Shown piece after piece: positions 7,667 through 17,822 of a stretch of 64,000 nucleotides of DNA. The DNA lies in contig NZ_VIWU01000001.1 of assembly GCF_007994075.1 (NCBI RefSeq), positions 4,774,001-4,838,000 on the forward strand, in the 5' to 3' direction. How positions within the stretch are numbered: the first letter of the stretch is position 1; the number at the start of each line of letters is the position of its first letter. The position numbers and the translations under genes are program-made. This stretch comes from Pseudonocardia hierapolitana (GTDB lineage: Bacteria > Actinomycetota > Actinomycetes > Mycobacteriales > Pseudonocardiaceae). The notes under the pieces are model-generated. The model did not search any database. It saw nothing but the letters and a program-made list of their open reading frames with translations, and was not told the origin of the DNA.

Positions 7667-10600
7667 TCAATCAGAAGTGCCCAGGGCCTCGTCGAGCAGG
7701 GCGGCCTGCTCGACCTCGTGCACCTTCGACGAGCCCGCGGCCGGCGCGGCCATCCGTCGCCGGGAGACCCGCCGGAACCCGGCCAGGCGCGGCAGCTTCT
7801 CCGGCAGCTCCAGTCCGAAGAACGGCCACGCGCCCTGGTTGGCGGGCTCCTCCTGGACCCAGCGGACGTCCTCGGCGTTCGGGTAGCGGTCGAGCACGGA
7901 CGCGAGCTGGCGGTCCGGCACCGGGTACAGCTGCTCGATGCGGACGATCGCGATGTCCTGGATGCCCCGCTTCTCCCGCGCGGCGGCCAGCTCGTAGTAG
8001 ATCTTGCCGCTGCACAGCAGCACACGCTGCACGCCGGCCCCGTTGTCGTCCCGGAACCGGGGGTCGTCGATGACCGGGCGGAACCGGCTGCCGGTGAAGT
8101 CGGTGACCGAGCTGACGACCTGCTTGGCGCGCAGCATCCACTTCGGCGTGAACACCACCAGCGGGCGGCGGACGCCGTCCATCGCGTGCCGGCGCAGCAG
8201 GTGGAAGTAGTTCGCGGGTTCGGTGGGGACGGCCACGGTCATCGAGCCCTCGGCGCACAGCTGCAGGAACCGCTCGATGCGGCCCGAGGAGTGGTCGGGT
8301 CCCTGCCCCTCCAGGCCGTGCGGCAGCAGCAGCACGACGTCGGACATCTGGCCCCACTTCGCCTCACCGGACGAGATGAACTCGTCGATGATCGACTGGG
8401 CGCCGTTGACGAAGTCGCCGAACTGGGCCTCCCAGGCCACGAACGACTCGGGGTTGGCCACCGAGTAGCCGTACTCGAAGCCGACGGCGGCGAACTCCGA
8501 GAGCGCCGAGTCGTAGGGCAGGAACCGCTCCTGGTCCTCCGACAGGTTGCGCAGCGGGTAGTACTCCTCGCCCGTGCGCCGGTCGATGATCACCGAGTGG
8601 CGCTGCACGAACGTGCCGCGCCGGGTGTCCTGACCCGAGATCCGCACGAGCTTGCCGTCCATCAACAGGGAGCCGAAGGCGAGCAGCTCGCCGAACGCCC
8701 AGTCGATGTTGCCGTCGCGCGACATCTGGAAGCGCCGCTGCAGCACCGGCTTGACGCGCTGGTGCACGGTGAAGCCGTCGGGGAGCTCCACGTGCGCGTC
8801 GCCGATCCGGTGGACGACCTCCAGCGAGACGGAGGTGTCGAGGTCGGTGGGGACCGACTGCTCCTTCTCCACGGACGGGCTCGGCGCGGGCGGTGTCTTC
8901 TCCAGCTCGCGGACCTCGTTGAAGACGTGCTCCAGCTGGTTGGAGAAGTCCTTGAGCGCGTGCTCGGCCTCGTCGACGGTGATGTCCCCGCGGCCGATCA
9001 GCGACTCGGTGTAGATCTTCCGGACGCTGCGCTTCGCGTCGATGATGTCGTACATCGCCGGCTGCGTCATCGAGGGGTCGTCGCCCTCGTTGTGGCCGCG
9101 GCGGCGGTAGCAGATCATGTCGATCACGACGTCGTTGTGCCAGCGCTCGCGGTAGTCGACCGCCAGCTTGGCCACCCAGACGCACGCCTCCGGGTCGTCG
9201 CCGTTCACGTGGAAGACCGGCGCGTCGATCATCTTGGCGACGTCGGTGGAGTACTGCGACGAGCGCGAGTGCTCCGGCGCGGTGGTGAACCCGACCTGGT
9301 TGTTGATCACCACGTGCACGGTGCCGCCGGTGCGGTAGCCGCGCAGCTTGGCGAGGTTGAGCGTCTCCGCGACCACGCCCTGGCCGGCGAACGCGGCGTC
9401 GCCGTGCAGCATCAGCGGCAGCACCGTGAAGCCGCCCTCGCCCTTGTCGAGGAGGTCCTGCTTGGCGCGGACGATGCCCTCGAGCACCGGGTCGACGGCC
9501 TCCAGGTGCGACGGGTTGGACGCCAGCGACACGACCGTCTCGCCGTCACCGAACATCCGGAAGTACTTGCCCTCGGCGCCCAGGTGGTACTTCACGTCGC
9601 CGGAGCCGTGGGCCTGGCCGGGGTCGAGGTTGCCCTCGAACTCGCGGAAGATCTGGCTGATCGGCTTGCCCACGATGTTGGCCAGCACGTTGAGGCGGCC
9701 GCGGTGCGGCATGCCGATGACGACCTCGTCGAGCTCGTGCTCGGCGGCCTTGTCCAGCACGGCGTCGAGCAGCGGGATGACGGTCTCGCCGCCCTCCAGC
9801 GAGAACCGCTTCTGCCCGACGTACTTGGTCTGCAGGAACGTCTCGAACGCCTCGGCCGCGTTGAGCTTCGACAGGATGTACTTCTGCTCGGCCTGGTTCG
9901 GCTTCTGGTGCGGGACCTCGATGCGCTCCTGCAGCCAGGCGCGCTGCTCGGGGTCGGCGATGTGCATGTACTCGGTGCCGATGGTGCGGCAGTACGCGTC
10001 GCGCAGCACACCGAGGACGTCGCGCAGCTTCATGTGCTGCTTGCCGGCGAACCCGCCGACCGCGAACTCCCGGTCCAGGTCCCACAGCGTGAGCCCGTGG
10101 GACAGGATGTCCAGGTCGGGGTGGCGGCGCTGGCGGTAGTTCAGCGGGTCGGTGTCGGCCATGAGGTGGCCGCGGGTGCGGTGTGCGTCGATCACCTCGA
10201 TCACCCGGGCGGTCTTGTCGATCGCGCCCTCGGGGATGTCCTGCACCCACCGCACCGGCTCGTACGGCACGCGCACCGAGCGGAAGATCTCGTCGTAGAA
10301 CTCGTCCTCGCCGAGCAGCAGCGCGTGCACCCGGCGCAGGAAGTCGCCGGACTCGGCGCCCTGGATGATCCGGTGGTCGTAGGTGGACGTCAGCGTGATG
10401 ATCTTGCTGACGCCGATCTCGGCGAGCTTCTCGGAGCTCGCGCCCTGGAACTGGGCGGGGTACTCCATCGCGCCGACGCCGATGATCGCGCCCTGGCCCT
10501 GCATCAGCCGCGGCACCGAGTGGTTGGTGCCCAGCGTGCCGGGGTTGGTGAGCGTGATGGTGGTGCCCGCGAAGTCCTCGGCCTGCAGGTTGCCTGCGCG

Positions 10601-11479
10601 GGCCTTGTGGACCATGGCCTCGTAGGCCGACCAGAACTGCGCGAAGTTCATCGTCTCGCAGCCCTTGATCGAGACGACGACCAGCGAGCGCTGCCCGTCC
10701 TTGCCCGGCAGGTCGATGGCGAGCCCGAGGTTGACGTGGTCGGGTTGCACGACGACCGGCTTGCCGTCCTGCTCGCTGAAGTGGCGGTTCATCACCGGGA
10801 AGTCGGCGAGCGCCTTGACCAGCGCGTACCCGATGAGGTGCGTGAAGGAGACCTTGCCGCCGCGGGTGCGCTTGAGCTGGTTGTTGATGACCACGCGGTT
10901 GTCGGCGAGCAGCTTCGCCGGCACGGCGCGCACGCTCGTGGCCGTGGGCACGGACAGCGAGGCGTTCATGTTCTTGACGACCGCGTTCGCGGCGCCGCGC
11001 AGCGGGGTGGTGGTGCCCGTGCCGGGGTCGGCAGCAGCCCGCGTGGCGGGGCGGGCCGCCTGCGAGGTGCTGCCGGCGGCCGGCTTCGCGCCGGTGGCGC
11101 GCTTCTGCGTGACCGCGCTGCCGTTCGTGCCACCGGTGGGCGTGAGCGCCCTGCGGTCGGCGGCCCGCGTGCGCTCACTCGGCTCGGCGGGCTCGGCGAC
11201 CGGGGTGGGGGCAGGCGCCGTGGGCGCGTCGGACGGGGCGGAGGGACGGCCGGGACGCTGGGCCGTCTCCTGGACGGAACCGGTGCCGGCCGAGTCGTCG
11301 GCGGTGTCGGCGGCAGCGGTGGGGGATGGCGCGTCCGTGGGGCGGTAGTCCGCGAAGAACTCGTGCCATGCCGGGTCGACGGTGTTCGGGTCGTCGAGGA
11401 AACGCTGGTACATCTCCTCGACGAGCCATTCGTTCGGCCCGAACTCGCCTGCTGGACTGGACGTACTGCTGCTGGACAC
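7667..11479 (-). CDS. kgd: Multifunctional 2-oxoglutarate decarboxylase/dehydrogenase E1 with fused succinyltransferase domain
   Basis: A 1,270-residue enzyme of the actinobacterial Kgd/SucA type, acting at the 2-oxoglutarate step of the TCA cycle. Order: N-terminal E1 segment (about 10-45, with [12 protein letters not shown]), a low-complexity Ala/Pro/Thr linker (about 50-150), an E2-like catalytic domain (about 155-390, with [13 protein letters not shown] near residue 368), then the thiamine-diphosphate E1 domains, including [10 protein letters not shown] near 690, and the pyrimidine-binding and C-terminal domains. No lipoyl domain is present, as expected; lipoyl comes from a separate E2. 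It starts at GTG 11479 and is followed by DUF6104. Confidence 0.97.
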   Translation of the reverse strand: MSSSSTSSPAGEFGPNEWLVEEMYQRFLDDPNTVDPAWHEFFADYRPTDAPSPTAAADTADDSAGTGSVQETAQRPGRPSAPSDAPTAPAPTPVAEPAEPSERTRAADRRALTPTGGTNGSAVTQKRATGAKPAAGSTSQAARPATRAAADPGTGTTTPLRGAANAVVKNMNASLSVPTATSVRAVPAKLLADNRVVINNQLKRTRGGKVSFTHLIGYALVKALADFPVMNRHFSEQDGKPVVVQPDHVNLGLAIDLPGKDGQRSLVVVSIKGCETMNFAQFWSAYEAMVHKARAGNLQAEDFAGTTITLTNPGTLGTNHSVPRLMQGQGAIIGVGAMEYPAQFQGASSEKLAEIGVSKIITLTSTYDHRIIQGAESGDFLRRVHALLLGEDEFYDEIFRSVRVPYEPVRWVQDIPEGAIDKTARVIEVIDAHRTRGHLMADTDPLNYRQRRHPDLDILSHGLTLWDLDREFAVGGFAGKQHMKLRDVLGVLRDAYCRTIGTEYMHIADPEQRAWLQERIEVPHQKPNQAEQKYILSKLNAAEAFETFLQTKYVGQKRFSLEGGETVIPLLDAVLDKAAEHELDEVVIGMPHRGRLNVLANIVGKPISQIFREFEGNLDPGQAHGSGDVKYHLGAEGKYFRMFGDGETVVSLASNPSHLEAVDPVLEGIVRAKQDLLDKGEGGFTVLPLMLHGDAAFAGQGVVAETLNLAKLRGYRTGGTVHVVINNQVGFTTAPEHSRSSQYSTDVAKMIDAPVFHVNGDDPEACVWVAKLAVDYRERWHNDVVIDMICYRRRGHNEGDDPSMTQPAMYDIIDAKRSVRKIYTESLIGRGDITVDEAEHALKDFSNQLEHVFNEVRELEKTPPAPSPSVEKEQSVPTDLDTSVSLEVVHRIGDAHVELPDGFTVHQRVKPVLQRRFQMSRDGNIDWAFGELLAFGSLLMDGKLVRISGQDTRRGTFVQRHSVIIDRRTGEEYYPLRNLSEDQERFLPYDSALSEFAAVGFEYGYSVANPESFVAWEAQFGDFVNGAQSIIDEFISSGEAKWGQMSDVVLLLPHGLEGQGPDHSSGRIERFLQLCAEGSMTVAVPTEPANYFHLLRRHAMDGVRRPLVVFTPKWMLRAKQVVSSVTDFTGSRFRPVIDDPRFRDDNGAGVQRVLLCSGKIYYELAAAREKRGIQDIAIVRIEQLYPVPDRQLASVLDRYPNAEDVRWVQEEPANQGAWPFFGLELPEKLPRLAGFRRVSRRRMAAPAAGSSKVHEVEQAALLDEALGTSD

Positions 11480-11614
11480 GCTGATGACCGCCTTGATCGG
11501 ATCTCATCGACATCGCCGAGGACTGCACGCCAGGTTAGTCCCCGCGCTCAGGAGGCGGGTACTGCACACGGGAGGTGATCGGCTGCACCGGTCAAGGGGT
11601 CGGTTCAGTGAAAG

Positions 11615-12643
11615 TCAGGCCGCCGGGAGCTCGCCCTCGGCATCCACCACGGCGGTCCGCACCGCAGTGGCGCTGATCACGGTGCCCGCCCTCAGCCCGC
11701 ACCGGGAGTCGGTGCGCAGGGTGTCGCGCTCGCCTGCGAACTGGCCGTCGGCCGGGTCGAGGAGCAGCTCGGTGCGGGTGCGCCCGGCGTCGTGGACGAG
11801 CGCGACGCACGAATGCCCGTCGACGTTCCGGGCCTCGTCGGTGAAGCTCACGCCGGGGAGCGCGGAGAGCGCCCGGAAGAACGTCGCCCGCAGCTCCGCG
11901 GGCACGAGCGCCGTGCGCAGCGCCGTGACGGCGGCCGCGAACGGCCCGAACCAGCTGCCCGGGTTGTCCTCGCGGAGCCGGGCGAGGAGCGCGTCCGGGT
12001 CGTGGGGCAGGCGCTGCAGGAACTCCGGGGTGGGCGCCTGCCAGCTCCCGCGCCGCGGCGGGCTCGGTCGCGGGCAGAACACGGTGTCGAGCTCGATCCC
12101 CATGTCGTCGTCCGGGGCGGTGTGGAAGTCGCCGTAGCGGGCGCGGAAGCGTCCGACGGGCGCCACGTCGTGCAGGTCGAACCCGTCCTCGCGGGCCTCG
12201 TCCGCCGAGCCGGTGAGCCAGGTCTGCGCTCCCGTCAGCTCCCGTTCGAGCAGCCACTCCCGCTCGGGGTTCGCGGGGATCCACTGCCGCAGCCGGTGCT
12301 CGGTGAGGTGCTGGTGGGGACCGAACGTGCCGAGCCACCATGCATGGGTCTCCACGAAGCGGTACTGGTGCGGCGCCACCGGGCGGTCGGACACGGCGAT
12401 GGCGTGATCGTGCAACGCTGGCTCCTGCCGGTCGGGGGATCCGTTGCATGGAGTGTGGTCTGGTGACACTCCGTCGTCCGCACGAGGGTCCCCTTTGCGG
12501 CGGTCGCGGCGCTAGCGCTCCCCGCCGGAGGTTCGCCAAGGGTCTCGGCGGCCCAGCTCCACGCCGGACGCAGCGGCGAACAGCCCGAGTACGCCCGGTA
12601 CGAGGGCCGCTCGCCGCCACGCCCAGCGAGAAGCTGGATCCAC
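11615..12643 (-). pseudogene. Interrupted CU044_5270-family gene
   Basis: From 12469 down to 11615 the frame encodes 284 residues typical of the extracytoplasmic part of CU044_5270 proteins (HQYRFVETHAWW near the start, two-Trp blocks, and a C-terminal beta-rich domain). It lacks the expected N-terminal membrane anchor. The same frame continues upstream: a GTG at 12643 begins a 43-codon stretch with a transmembrane-like segment (RRAALVPGVLGLFAAASGVEL) that ends at a TAG at 12512-12514. The anchor and the outer domain are thus split by one stop codon and 14 codons without a good start. No partner sigma gene is adjacent, unlike typical family members. Confidence 0.55.
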
Positions 12644-12675
12644 CGATACCCCCGACGAACCTCCGGCGGGAAGCA

Positions 12676-13707
12676 CTAGGCGATCCACTCCTTGACCTGG
12701 CCGAGCAGCTTCGGCGCGTCCGTCGTCACCGGGTTGACGTGCAGGTGCGTGACCCCCGCCGCGCGCAGCGCCTCGATCCGCTCCCTCACGTGCGACGGCG
12801 GGCCGATCAGCGTGACCTTGTCGATGAAGTCGTCGGGGAGCGCCGCGGCCGCCTCGTCCTTGCGCCCGTCGAGGTAGAGGTCCTGCACCACCCTGGCGGT
12901 GTCGGCATAGCCCTGGCGCGCGAAGACCGTGTTGTAGAAGTTGCGCCCGCGCGCCCCCATGCCACCGATGTACAGGGCGTACATGCCGCGGGCGAGCCTG
13001 CGGGCCGGCTCGAACATCTCCTCCTCGAGCGCGAGGATCCCGCCGCCGGTGATCTGCAGCGGGCCGAGCTCCGGCGCACGCTTCGCGAGGCCCGCGTCGA
13101 GGGCGGATCCGAAAACCTCGCGGATCTTCTCCGGCATCAGCACGTGCGGGAGCCATCCGTTCGCGAGCTCGGCCGTCATCTCGACGTTCTTGTCGCCCAG
13201 CGCGGCCACCCAGATCGGGATGTCGACCCGCCGCGGGTGGTTGATCAGCTTCAGCGGCTTGCCGAGCCCGGTGCCCTGCCCCTCCGGCAGCGGGATCGGG
13301 TAGAGGCCCTCGTTGGTGAGCCGCTCGCGCCGCCAGACCTTGCGGCAGATCTCGATGATCTCGCGCGTGCGCGCGATCGGCTTGTCGTAGGGCACGCCGT
13401 GGAACCCCTCGATCACCTGCGGCCCGGACGCGCCGAGCCCGAGGATCGCCCGGCCGCCCGACAGCGCGTCGAGCCCGGCCGCCGTCATCGCGGTGAGCGC
13501 GGGGGTCCGGCTGTAGATCGGCAGGATCCCGGAGCCGATCTGCACGCGCTCGGTGCGAGCGGCGAGGTAGCCCATCAGCGAGACCGCGTCGAAGCTGTAC
13601 ACCTCCGCGACCCACACGACGTCGAGGCCTGCTCGTTCCATCTCGACGACCGACTCGGCGCTGCTGACGGGGTCGTCGCCGTACTGGAGCTGGGTCGACA
13701 GGAGCAT
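12676..13707 (-). CDS. LLM-class (F420-dependent type) flavin/deazaflavin oxidoreductase
   Basis: A 343-residue TIM-barrel protein of the luciferase-like monooxygenase superfamily. It carries the family blocks ESVVEMERAGLDVVWVAE, ILPIYSRTPALTAMTAAGLD, GRAILGLGASGPQVIEG and a C-terminal GPPSHVRERIEALRAAGVTH. Such sequences in actinobacteria mostly use coenzyme F420; the cofactor is inferred, not shown. I chose the ATG at 13707; an in-frame start at 13788 would add 27 residues without homology. The broken CU044_5270 gene lies just downstream. Confidence 0.88.
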   Translation of the reverse strand: MLLSTQLQYGDDPVSSAESVVEMERAGLDVVWVAEVYSFDAVSLMGYLAARTERVQIGSGILPIYSRTPALTAMTAAGLDALSGGRAILGLGASGPQVIEGFHGVPYDKPIARTREIIEICRKVWRRERLTNEGLYPIPLPEGQGTGLGKPLKLINHPRRVDIPIWVAALGDKNVEMTAELANGWLPHVLMPEKIREVFGSALDAGLAKRAPELGPLQITGGGILALEEEMFEPARRLARGMYALYIGGMGARGRNFYNTVFARQGYADTARVVQDLYLDGRKDEAAAALPDDFIDKVTLIGPPSHVRERIEALRAAGVTHLHVNPVTTDAPKLLGQVKEWIA

Positions 13708-13790
13708 GGTGCGAGATGTTACCGACGAGTCAAGTAAGGGCTGCTCGATGTGGAGGGCACCGCCGCGCCCCCCACCCGGCCCGACCACAC

Positions 13791-13862
13791 CACTTCACAG
13801 ACCCAGCCCCCGCTTCACACAGGGCCGGCGCTGTGTGAAGCGGGCACAGGGTCTGTGAAGTG
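13791..13862. repeat. Nested two-stage perfect hairpin
   Basis: Outer arms CACTTCACAGACCC (13791-13804) and its complement (13849-13862); inner arms of 13 bases at 13810-13822 and 13831-13843; 8-base loop. Both stages are perfect, separated by 5-base internal loops. It lies 6 bases after the dienelactone hydrolase stop on the minus strand and 84 bases upstream of the LLM gene start. It could act as a factor-dependent terminator or RNA stabiliser; there is no T run. Confidence 0.75.
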
Positions 13863-13868
13863 CCCGTC

Positions 13869-14579
13869 TCAGCGCAGGTGCTCCCCGAGGAAGTCCACGG
13901 TGCGGGGCCAGGCCGTGCGCGCCGCCTTCTCGTCGTACAGCGACGGCGCGTCCCAGTTGGAGAAGGCGTGGCCCGCGGCGTAGCGGTGCAGGACCACGTC
14001 GCTCCGGCCGGCGAAGGCCTGCTCGACCTCGTCGATCTTCTCCGCGGGGATGTACGGGTCGTCGGCGCCGTAGTGGAACAGCACCGGGCACTCGACCCGC
14101 GGTGCGAGGTCGAGCATCCCGTTGATCGCGGAGCCGTAGTAGGACACCACGGCGTCGGGCCCGCGCCCGTCCACCCTGGCCGTCGCGGCGAACAGGTACG
14201 CGAGCGTTCCGCCGAGGCAGAAGCCGACCCCGCCGACGCGGCCGTTGCACTCCGGCATCCCCAGCGCGTGCGCCATGGTGGCGGTGAGGTCGCCGGGCAC
14301 CAGGTCGAAGTCCAGTTGCTGGACGTGGGCGAAGCCGTCGGCGAGGCCGGACTCGTCCTTGCGCTCGAACCGCGGCTCGATCCGCCAGAACACGTCGGGT
14401 GCGAGAGCCAGGTACCCGGCCTCGGCGAGCTGCACGGCCAACCCGCGGATGTTGTCGTTGACCCCGAAGACCTCCTGGAAGATCAGTACTGCCGGCGCAG
14501 GGGTGGCCTCGGGAACAGCGCAGAACGCGTCGAACGTGCCGTCCGGCGTCGTGATCGTCTCGTAGTGGGAGCTGGGCAC
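13869..14579 (-). CDS. Dienelactone hydrolase-family protein
   Basis: A 236-residue alpha/beta-hydrolase. The nucleophile elbow reads GFCLGG with Cys in the nucleophile position, as in dienelactone hydrolases; the Asp lies in HYGADDPYIP and the His in AAGHAFSN near the C-terminus, completing the Cys-Asp-His triad. The length and the N-terminal VLIFQEVFGVN block fit the family. The natural substrate is unknown; these enzymes cleave lactones or esters. The next gene (Nudix) is divergent, 22 bases away, so the two share a very short promoter region. Confidence 0.9.
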   Translation of the reverse strand: MPSSHYETITTPDGTFDAFCAVPEATPAPAVLIFQEVFGVNDNIRGLAVQLAEAGYLALAPDVFWRIEPRFERKDESGLADGFAHVQQLDFDLVPGDLTATMAHALGMPECNGRVGGVGFCLGGTLAYLFAATARVDGRGPDAVVSYYGSAINGMLDLAPRVECPVLFHYGADDPYIPAEKIDEVEQAFAGRSDVVLHRYAAGHAFSNWDAPSLYDEKAARTAWPRTVDFLGEHLR

Positions 14580-14601
14580 GGGGGGAGCCTAGGGTGCCGG
14601 T

Positions 14602-15063
14602 GTGAGGTTCCGCGTCGTCCCGGCCGCCTACGTCCTCCTGCTCCGCGGCACCGGCGCCGGAGCCGAGGTGTTGCTGCAGCTGCGCCAGAACACCGGGTAC
14701 CGGGACGGGCACTGGGCCGCCGCGGCGGCCGGGCACGTCGAGGCCGACGAGTCGGTGTTCGCGGCCGCGTGCCGCGAGGCGGCGGAGGAGGTGGGGGTGA
14801 AGATCGAGCCGGCCGACCTCGAACCGCTCACCACGATGCACCGCACGCACGCCAACCACGACCCGATCGACGAGCGCGTCGACTTCTTCTTCGGCTGCCA
14901 CCGCTGGGCGGGCGAGCCGCGCCTGATGGAGGCGGCGAAGGCGGCCGACCTGGAGTGGTTCCCGCTGGCCGCGCTTCCCGACCCGGTGGTGCCCCACGAG
15001 CGGTACGTCCTCGACGGCCTGCGCGAGAACGCCCTGGCGACGATCACGGCCTTCGGCTTCTGA
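14602..15063 (+). CDS. Nudix hydrolase
   Basis: A 153-residue protein with a complete Nudix box at residues 44-66 (G-x5-E-x7-REAAEEVGV), which binds the metal and hydrolyses nucleoside diphosphates linked to another group. The N-terminal VVPAAYVLLLRG strand and the C-terminal LEWFPLAALP block are typical. The substrate cannot be told. It starts at GTG 14602; the short space upstream is shared with the divergent dienelactone hydrolase gene. Confidence 0.9.
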   Translation: MRFRVVPAAYVLLLRGTGAGAEVLLQLRQNTGYRDGHWAAAAAGHVEADESVFAAACREAAEEVGVKIEPADLEPLTTMHRTHANHDPIDERVDFFFGCHRWAGEPRLMEAAKAADLEWFPLAALPDPVVPHERYVLDGLRENALATITAFGF

Positions 15064-15170
15064 CGGCGGCGCCCCGGCTGGTCGCCCGCTTCCGCCACTG
15101 GATACGGTGACGATCCCAGCCGCGTGCAGCCCCCGTGCCGGCGGGTAGTCACGACCACTCGGAGTTCCCC

Positions 15171-16034
15171 ATGAGCTCTCCATTGCAGGTCCCTCGGATG
15201 CGCGCCGCGGCGCGGCGGATGAAGGCGGGTGGCGAGCGCTTCCTCGGTGGCGTGCTTCCCGGCGCGTCCGCCCGCAGGCTGCAGATCAGGGCCTTCGCCG
15301 ACGACTGGGCCGCGGCCAACCTCGAGGCCCGGCGGGCCACCGGCCCACTGTGGATCGTGCTCGGCGACTCGGCCAGCCAGGGGCTCGGGGCCACCCGGCG
15401 GGAGACCGGCTACGTCAGCGTGGTGCACGAGCGGCTGCGCCACCGCGACGCGTGGCGCGTGATCAACCTGTCGCGCGCGGGCGCGGGCATCACCGACGTG
15501 CTCACCCGCCAGCTCCCCGAGCTGATCGAGCTGACGAGGGACGAGACCGCGGGCCTGGTCAGCTGCATCGTCGGCGCCGAGGACATCGCCCGCCGGGTCC
15601 CCGGCATCGACGTGTCGCTGCGGCAGCTGCTCGCCTCCCTGCCGTCGGGCGCGGTGGTCGGCACGTTCGCCCGCGGTGCGCGTGGCGGGCTCGCCGCCGC
15701 GCTCGACGCGATCACCCGTGAGGAGGCCGCCCGGCACCGGCTGCGGGTGGCCGAGCTCCCGCCCCGGTTCGGGCCCGGCAGCCGGGGGCGGGAGAAGACC
15801 CCGCTCGGCGACGTCGAGCACGCCGGGTGGGCCGAAGCCGTCCTCGCCGCGATCGACGGCCCGCCGGCCGAGATCGCGCCCTCCACCGACCCCGAGCTGC
15901 CCGTGGTGCCTGCGGAGGAGACGAAGAAGCCCGCCGCCGACCGCAAGCCGGCCGCCGACGACGAGGCAGGCGGCGACGCGAAGCCGATCAGCGACAGCAA
16001 GCCGGCTGCCGGCGCCGAGCCGGTGGACGACTAG
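15171..16034 (+). CDS. SGNH/GDSL-type hydrolase with a charged C-terminal tail
   Basis: A 287-residue protein. The GDS block (Gly65-Asp66-Ser67, LGDSASQGLG) provides the catalytic Ser of SGNH esterases, an Asn-containing block follows (INLSRAGAGITD), and a DVEH near residue 225 can supply the Asp-His pair. The last 45 residues are Lys/Asp/Ala/Pro-rich low complexity, probably disordered. I chose the ATG at 15171, which follows GGAG; a GTG at 15135 is possible. No signal peptide is obvious, so it is probably cytoplasmic. The ABC genes follow on the same strand. Confidence 0.8.
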   Translation: MSSPLQVPRMRAAARRMKAGGERFLGGVLPGASARRLQIRAFADDWAAANLEARRATGPLWIVLGDSASQGLGATRRETGYVSVVHERLRHRDAWRVINLSRAGAGITDVLTRQLPELIELTRDETAGLVSCIVGAEDIARRVPGIDVSLRQLLASLPSGAVVGTFARGARGGLAAALDAITREEAARHRLRVAELPPRFGPGSRGREKTPLGDVEHAGWAEAVLAAIDGPPAEIAPSTDPELPVVPAEETKKPAADRKPAADDEAGGDAKPISDSKPAAGAEPVDD

Positions 16035-16052
16035 AGCGGATCCAACGACCGG

Positions 16053-16964
16053 GTGCAGGACGACCGGACCGGCCGCATCACCGTCCGCGAGCTGAGCAAG
16101 CGGTTCGGCGCGGTACAGGCTGTCGACGGGCTGACGTTCTCGGTGGAACCGGGAGCCGTCACGGGATTCCTCGGGCCGAACGGCTCCGGGAAGACCACGA
16201 CGCTCCGGATGATCCTCGGGCTGGTCACGCCCACCGCAGGCGAGGCGCGCATCAACGGGATGCGGTTCCGGGAGCTGCCGCGGCCGGCCCGCGTGGTGGG
16301 GGCCGTGCTGGAGGCGCAGGGCTTCCACCCCGCCCGCACGGCCCGCGCGCACCTGCTCACCTGCGCGGCCGCGATCGAGGTGCCCGACGACGCGGTGGAG
16401 CACGCGCTCGGCACCGTCGGGCTCGATGACGCGGGCGACCGGTCGGTGGGCGAGTACTCGCTCGGCATGCGGCAGCGGCTCGCGCTGGCCGTCGCCCTGC
16501 TCGGGGATCCGCAGGTGCTGGTGCTCGACGAGCCGGGCAACGGGCTCGACCCCGAGGGGATCGCGTGGCTGCGCGCGTTCCTGCGGGCGTTCGCGGCGCA
16601 GGGCCGCAGCGTGCTGATCTCCAGCCACCTGCTCGCCGAGGTGGAGCAGACGGCCGACCACCTCGTGGTGATCAGCCGTGGCCGCTGCGTCTACCAGGGG
16701 TCGCTCGCGCAGCTGCAGGGTTCGCGCAGCGCCCGCGTGCTGGTGCGCTGCGCCGATCCCGTGCGGCTGGCCGACGCGCTCGCGGGCACCGGCGTGCTGG
16801 AGATCGACACGCTCTCCGACGGCTGGCTCGGCGTGGCGGGCACCGACCCGGTCCACGTGGGGGACGTGGCGCTGGGCGCGGGGGTGGCGATCTACGGCAT
16901 GGTGCACGAGCGGGTGGAGCTGGAGCAGCTGTTCTTCCAGCTCACCGCGGAGCCGTGGCGGTGA
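16053..16964 (+). CDS. ABC transporter ATP-binding protein
   Basis: A 303-residue ATPase of the ABC-2-type exporter class. Walker A is GPNGSGKTT near residue 45, the signature YSLGMRQRL near 136, and Walker B LVLDEPGNGLDP. The C-terminal 90 residues form the extra domain common in multidrug/antibiotic exporters of this kind. Its stop overlaps the start of the permease gene (GTGA), so the two form one transporter. Substrate unknown. Confidence 0.93.
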   Translation: MQDDRTGRITVRELSKRFGAVQAVDGLTFSVEPGAVTGFLGPNGSGKTTTLRMILGLVTPTAGEARINGMRFRELPRPARVVGAVLEAQGFHPARTARAHLLTCAAAIEVPDDAVEHALGTVGLDDAGDRSVGEYSLGMRQRLALAVALLGDPQVLVLDEPGNGLDPEGIAWLRAFLRAFAAQGRSVLISSHLLAEVEQTADHLVVISRGRCVYQGSLAQLQGSRSARVLVRCADPVRLADALAGTGVLEIDTLSDGWLGVAGTDPVHVGDVALGAGVAIYGMVHERVELEQLFFQLTAEPWR

Positions 16965-17791
16965 GGGTGCCCGCGATCGGGGCGCCGGTCCGCGCGGAGT
17001 TCCGCAAGGTCACGTCCACGAAGCTGTGGTGGGGTCTGCTGATCCCGGTCACGCTCGTGTCGAGCATGATCAACCTCTTCGGCGGCGTCTTCACCTCGGC
17101 CTTCCCCGAGGCGGAGCGGCTGCCGCTGCTGCTCGGGTCCCTCGCCTACGCGCTGGGGCTGACCAGCGTGTTCGCCGCCGTGCACGGCGTCGTGGCCGCC
17201 GCGGGCGAACACCGCCACCGCACCATCACCACCACCTACCTCACCACCCGTGGCCGGACACCGGTGCTGCTGGCGAAGATGCTCGTCAGCGCGGTGGTCG
17301 GGGCCTGTTACGCCGTGACGACCCTCGTGACGGGGGTGCTCGCCGGCACCGCCGCCGACGGTGGTGCGGGGTTCCCCGGCGCCGCGCCGCTCGTCGCCAC
17401 CGCACTGATCGGTGTCGCGGTGTCCGCGCTGTGGGGCGCGCTCGGCGCCGCGTTCGGCACGGCGGTGAGCAACCAGGTCAGTGCCCTCGTGGCCCTTCTG
17501 CTCTACCTGATGGTCGGCGAGCTGCTGGCCGCGGCGCTGCTCGAGGCGACGGAGTCCGATGCCGTCCGCTCCCTGTCGTCCTACCTGCCGGGCAACGCGG
17601 GCGAGGTGGCGGTCTACGGGATCCCGGCCGTCGAGATCGCGGGCCCGGCCACCGGTCCCCAGGTCGTCGAGCTCCTCGCCGGCGTCACCAACCCGCCGGG
17701 ATGGGGAGTGGCCCTGCTGGTCCTCGCGGCGTGGACGGCCGCCGTCGGGGCCGTCGGCTGGCTGGTCGCCGCCCGCCGCGACATCAACTGA
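16961..17791 (+). CDS. ABC-2-type transporter permease
   Basis: A 276-residue membrane protein with about six hydrophobic segments: near the N-terminus (LWWGLLIPVTLVSSMINL), then LAYALGLTSVFAAVHGV, a middle pair, and a final segment LLVLAAWTAAVGAVGWLVA. It begins at GTG 16961 in a 4-base overlap with the ATPase stop. Together they form a two-gene efflux system. A GTG two codons upstream is also in frame. Confidence 0.88.
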   Translation: MRVPAIGAPVRAEFRKVTSTKLWWGLLIPVTLVSSMINLFGGVFTSAFPEAERLPLLLGSLAYALGLTSVFAAVHGVVAAAGEHRHRTITTTYLTTRGRTPVLLAKMLVSAVVGACYAVTTLVTGVLAGTAADGGAGFPGAAPLVATALIGVAVSALWGALGAAFGTAVSNQVSALVALLLYLMVGELLAAALLEATESDAVRSLSSYLPGNAGEVAVYGIPAVEIAGPATGPQVVELLAGVTNPPGWGVALLVLAAWTAAVGAVGWLVAARRDIN

Positions 17792-17822
17792 CGCGGCTGG
17801 CACAGCACCCCCGGTGCCGAAC

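Noticed and set aside
7718..11578. A very long open frame on the plus strand opposite kgd (about 1,286 codons)
   Set aside because: It is antisense to a clear, fully motif-bearing enzyme, and its composition (Leu/Arg/Val/Gly/His-rich, no domains) is what GC-rich codon bias yields on the complementary strand.
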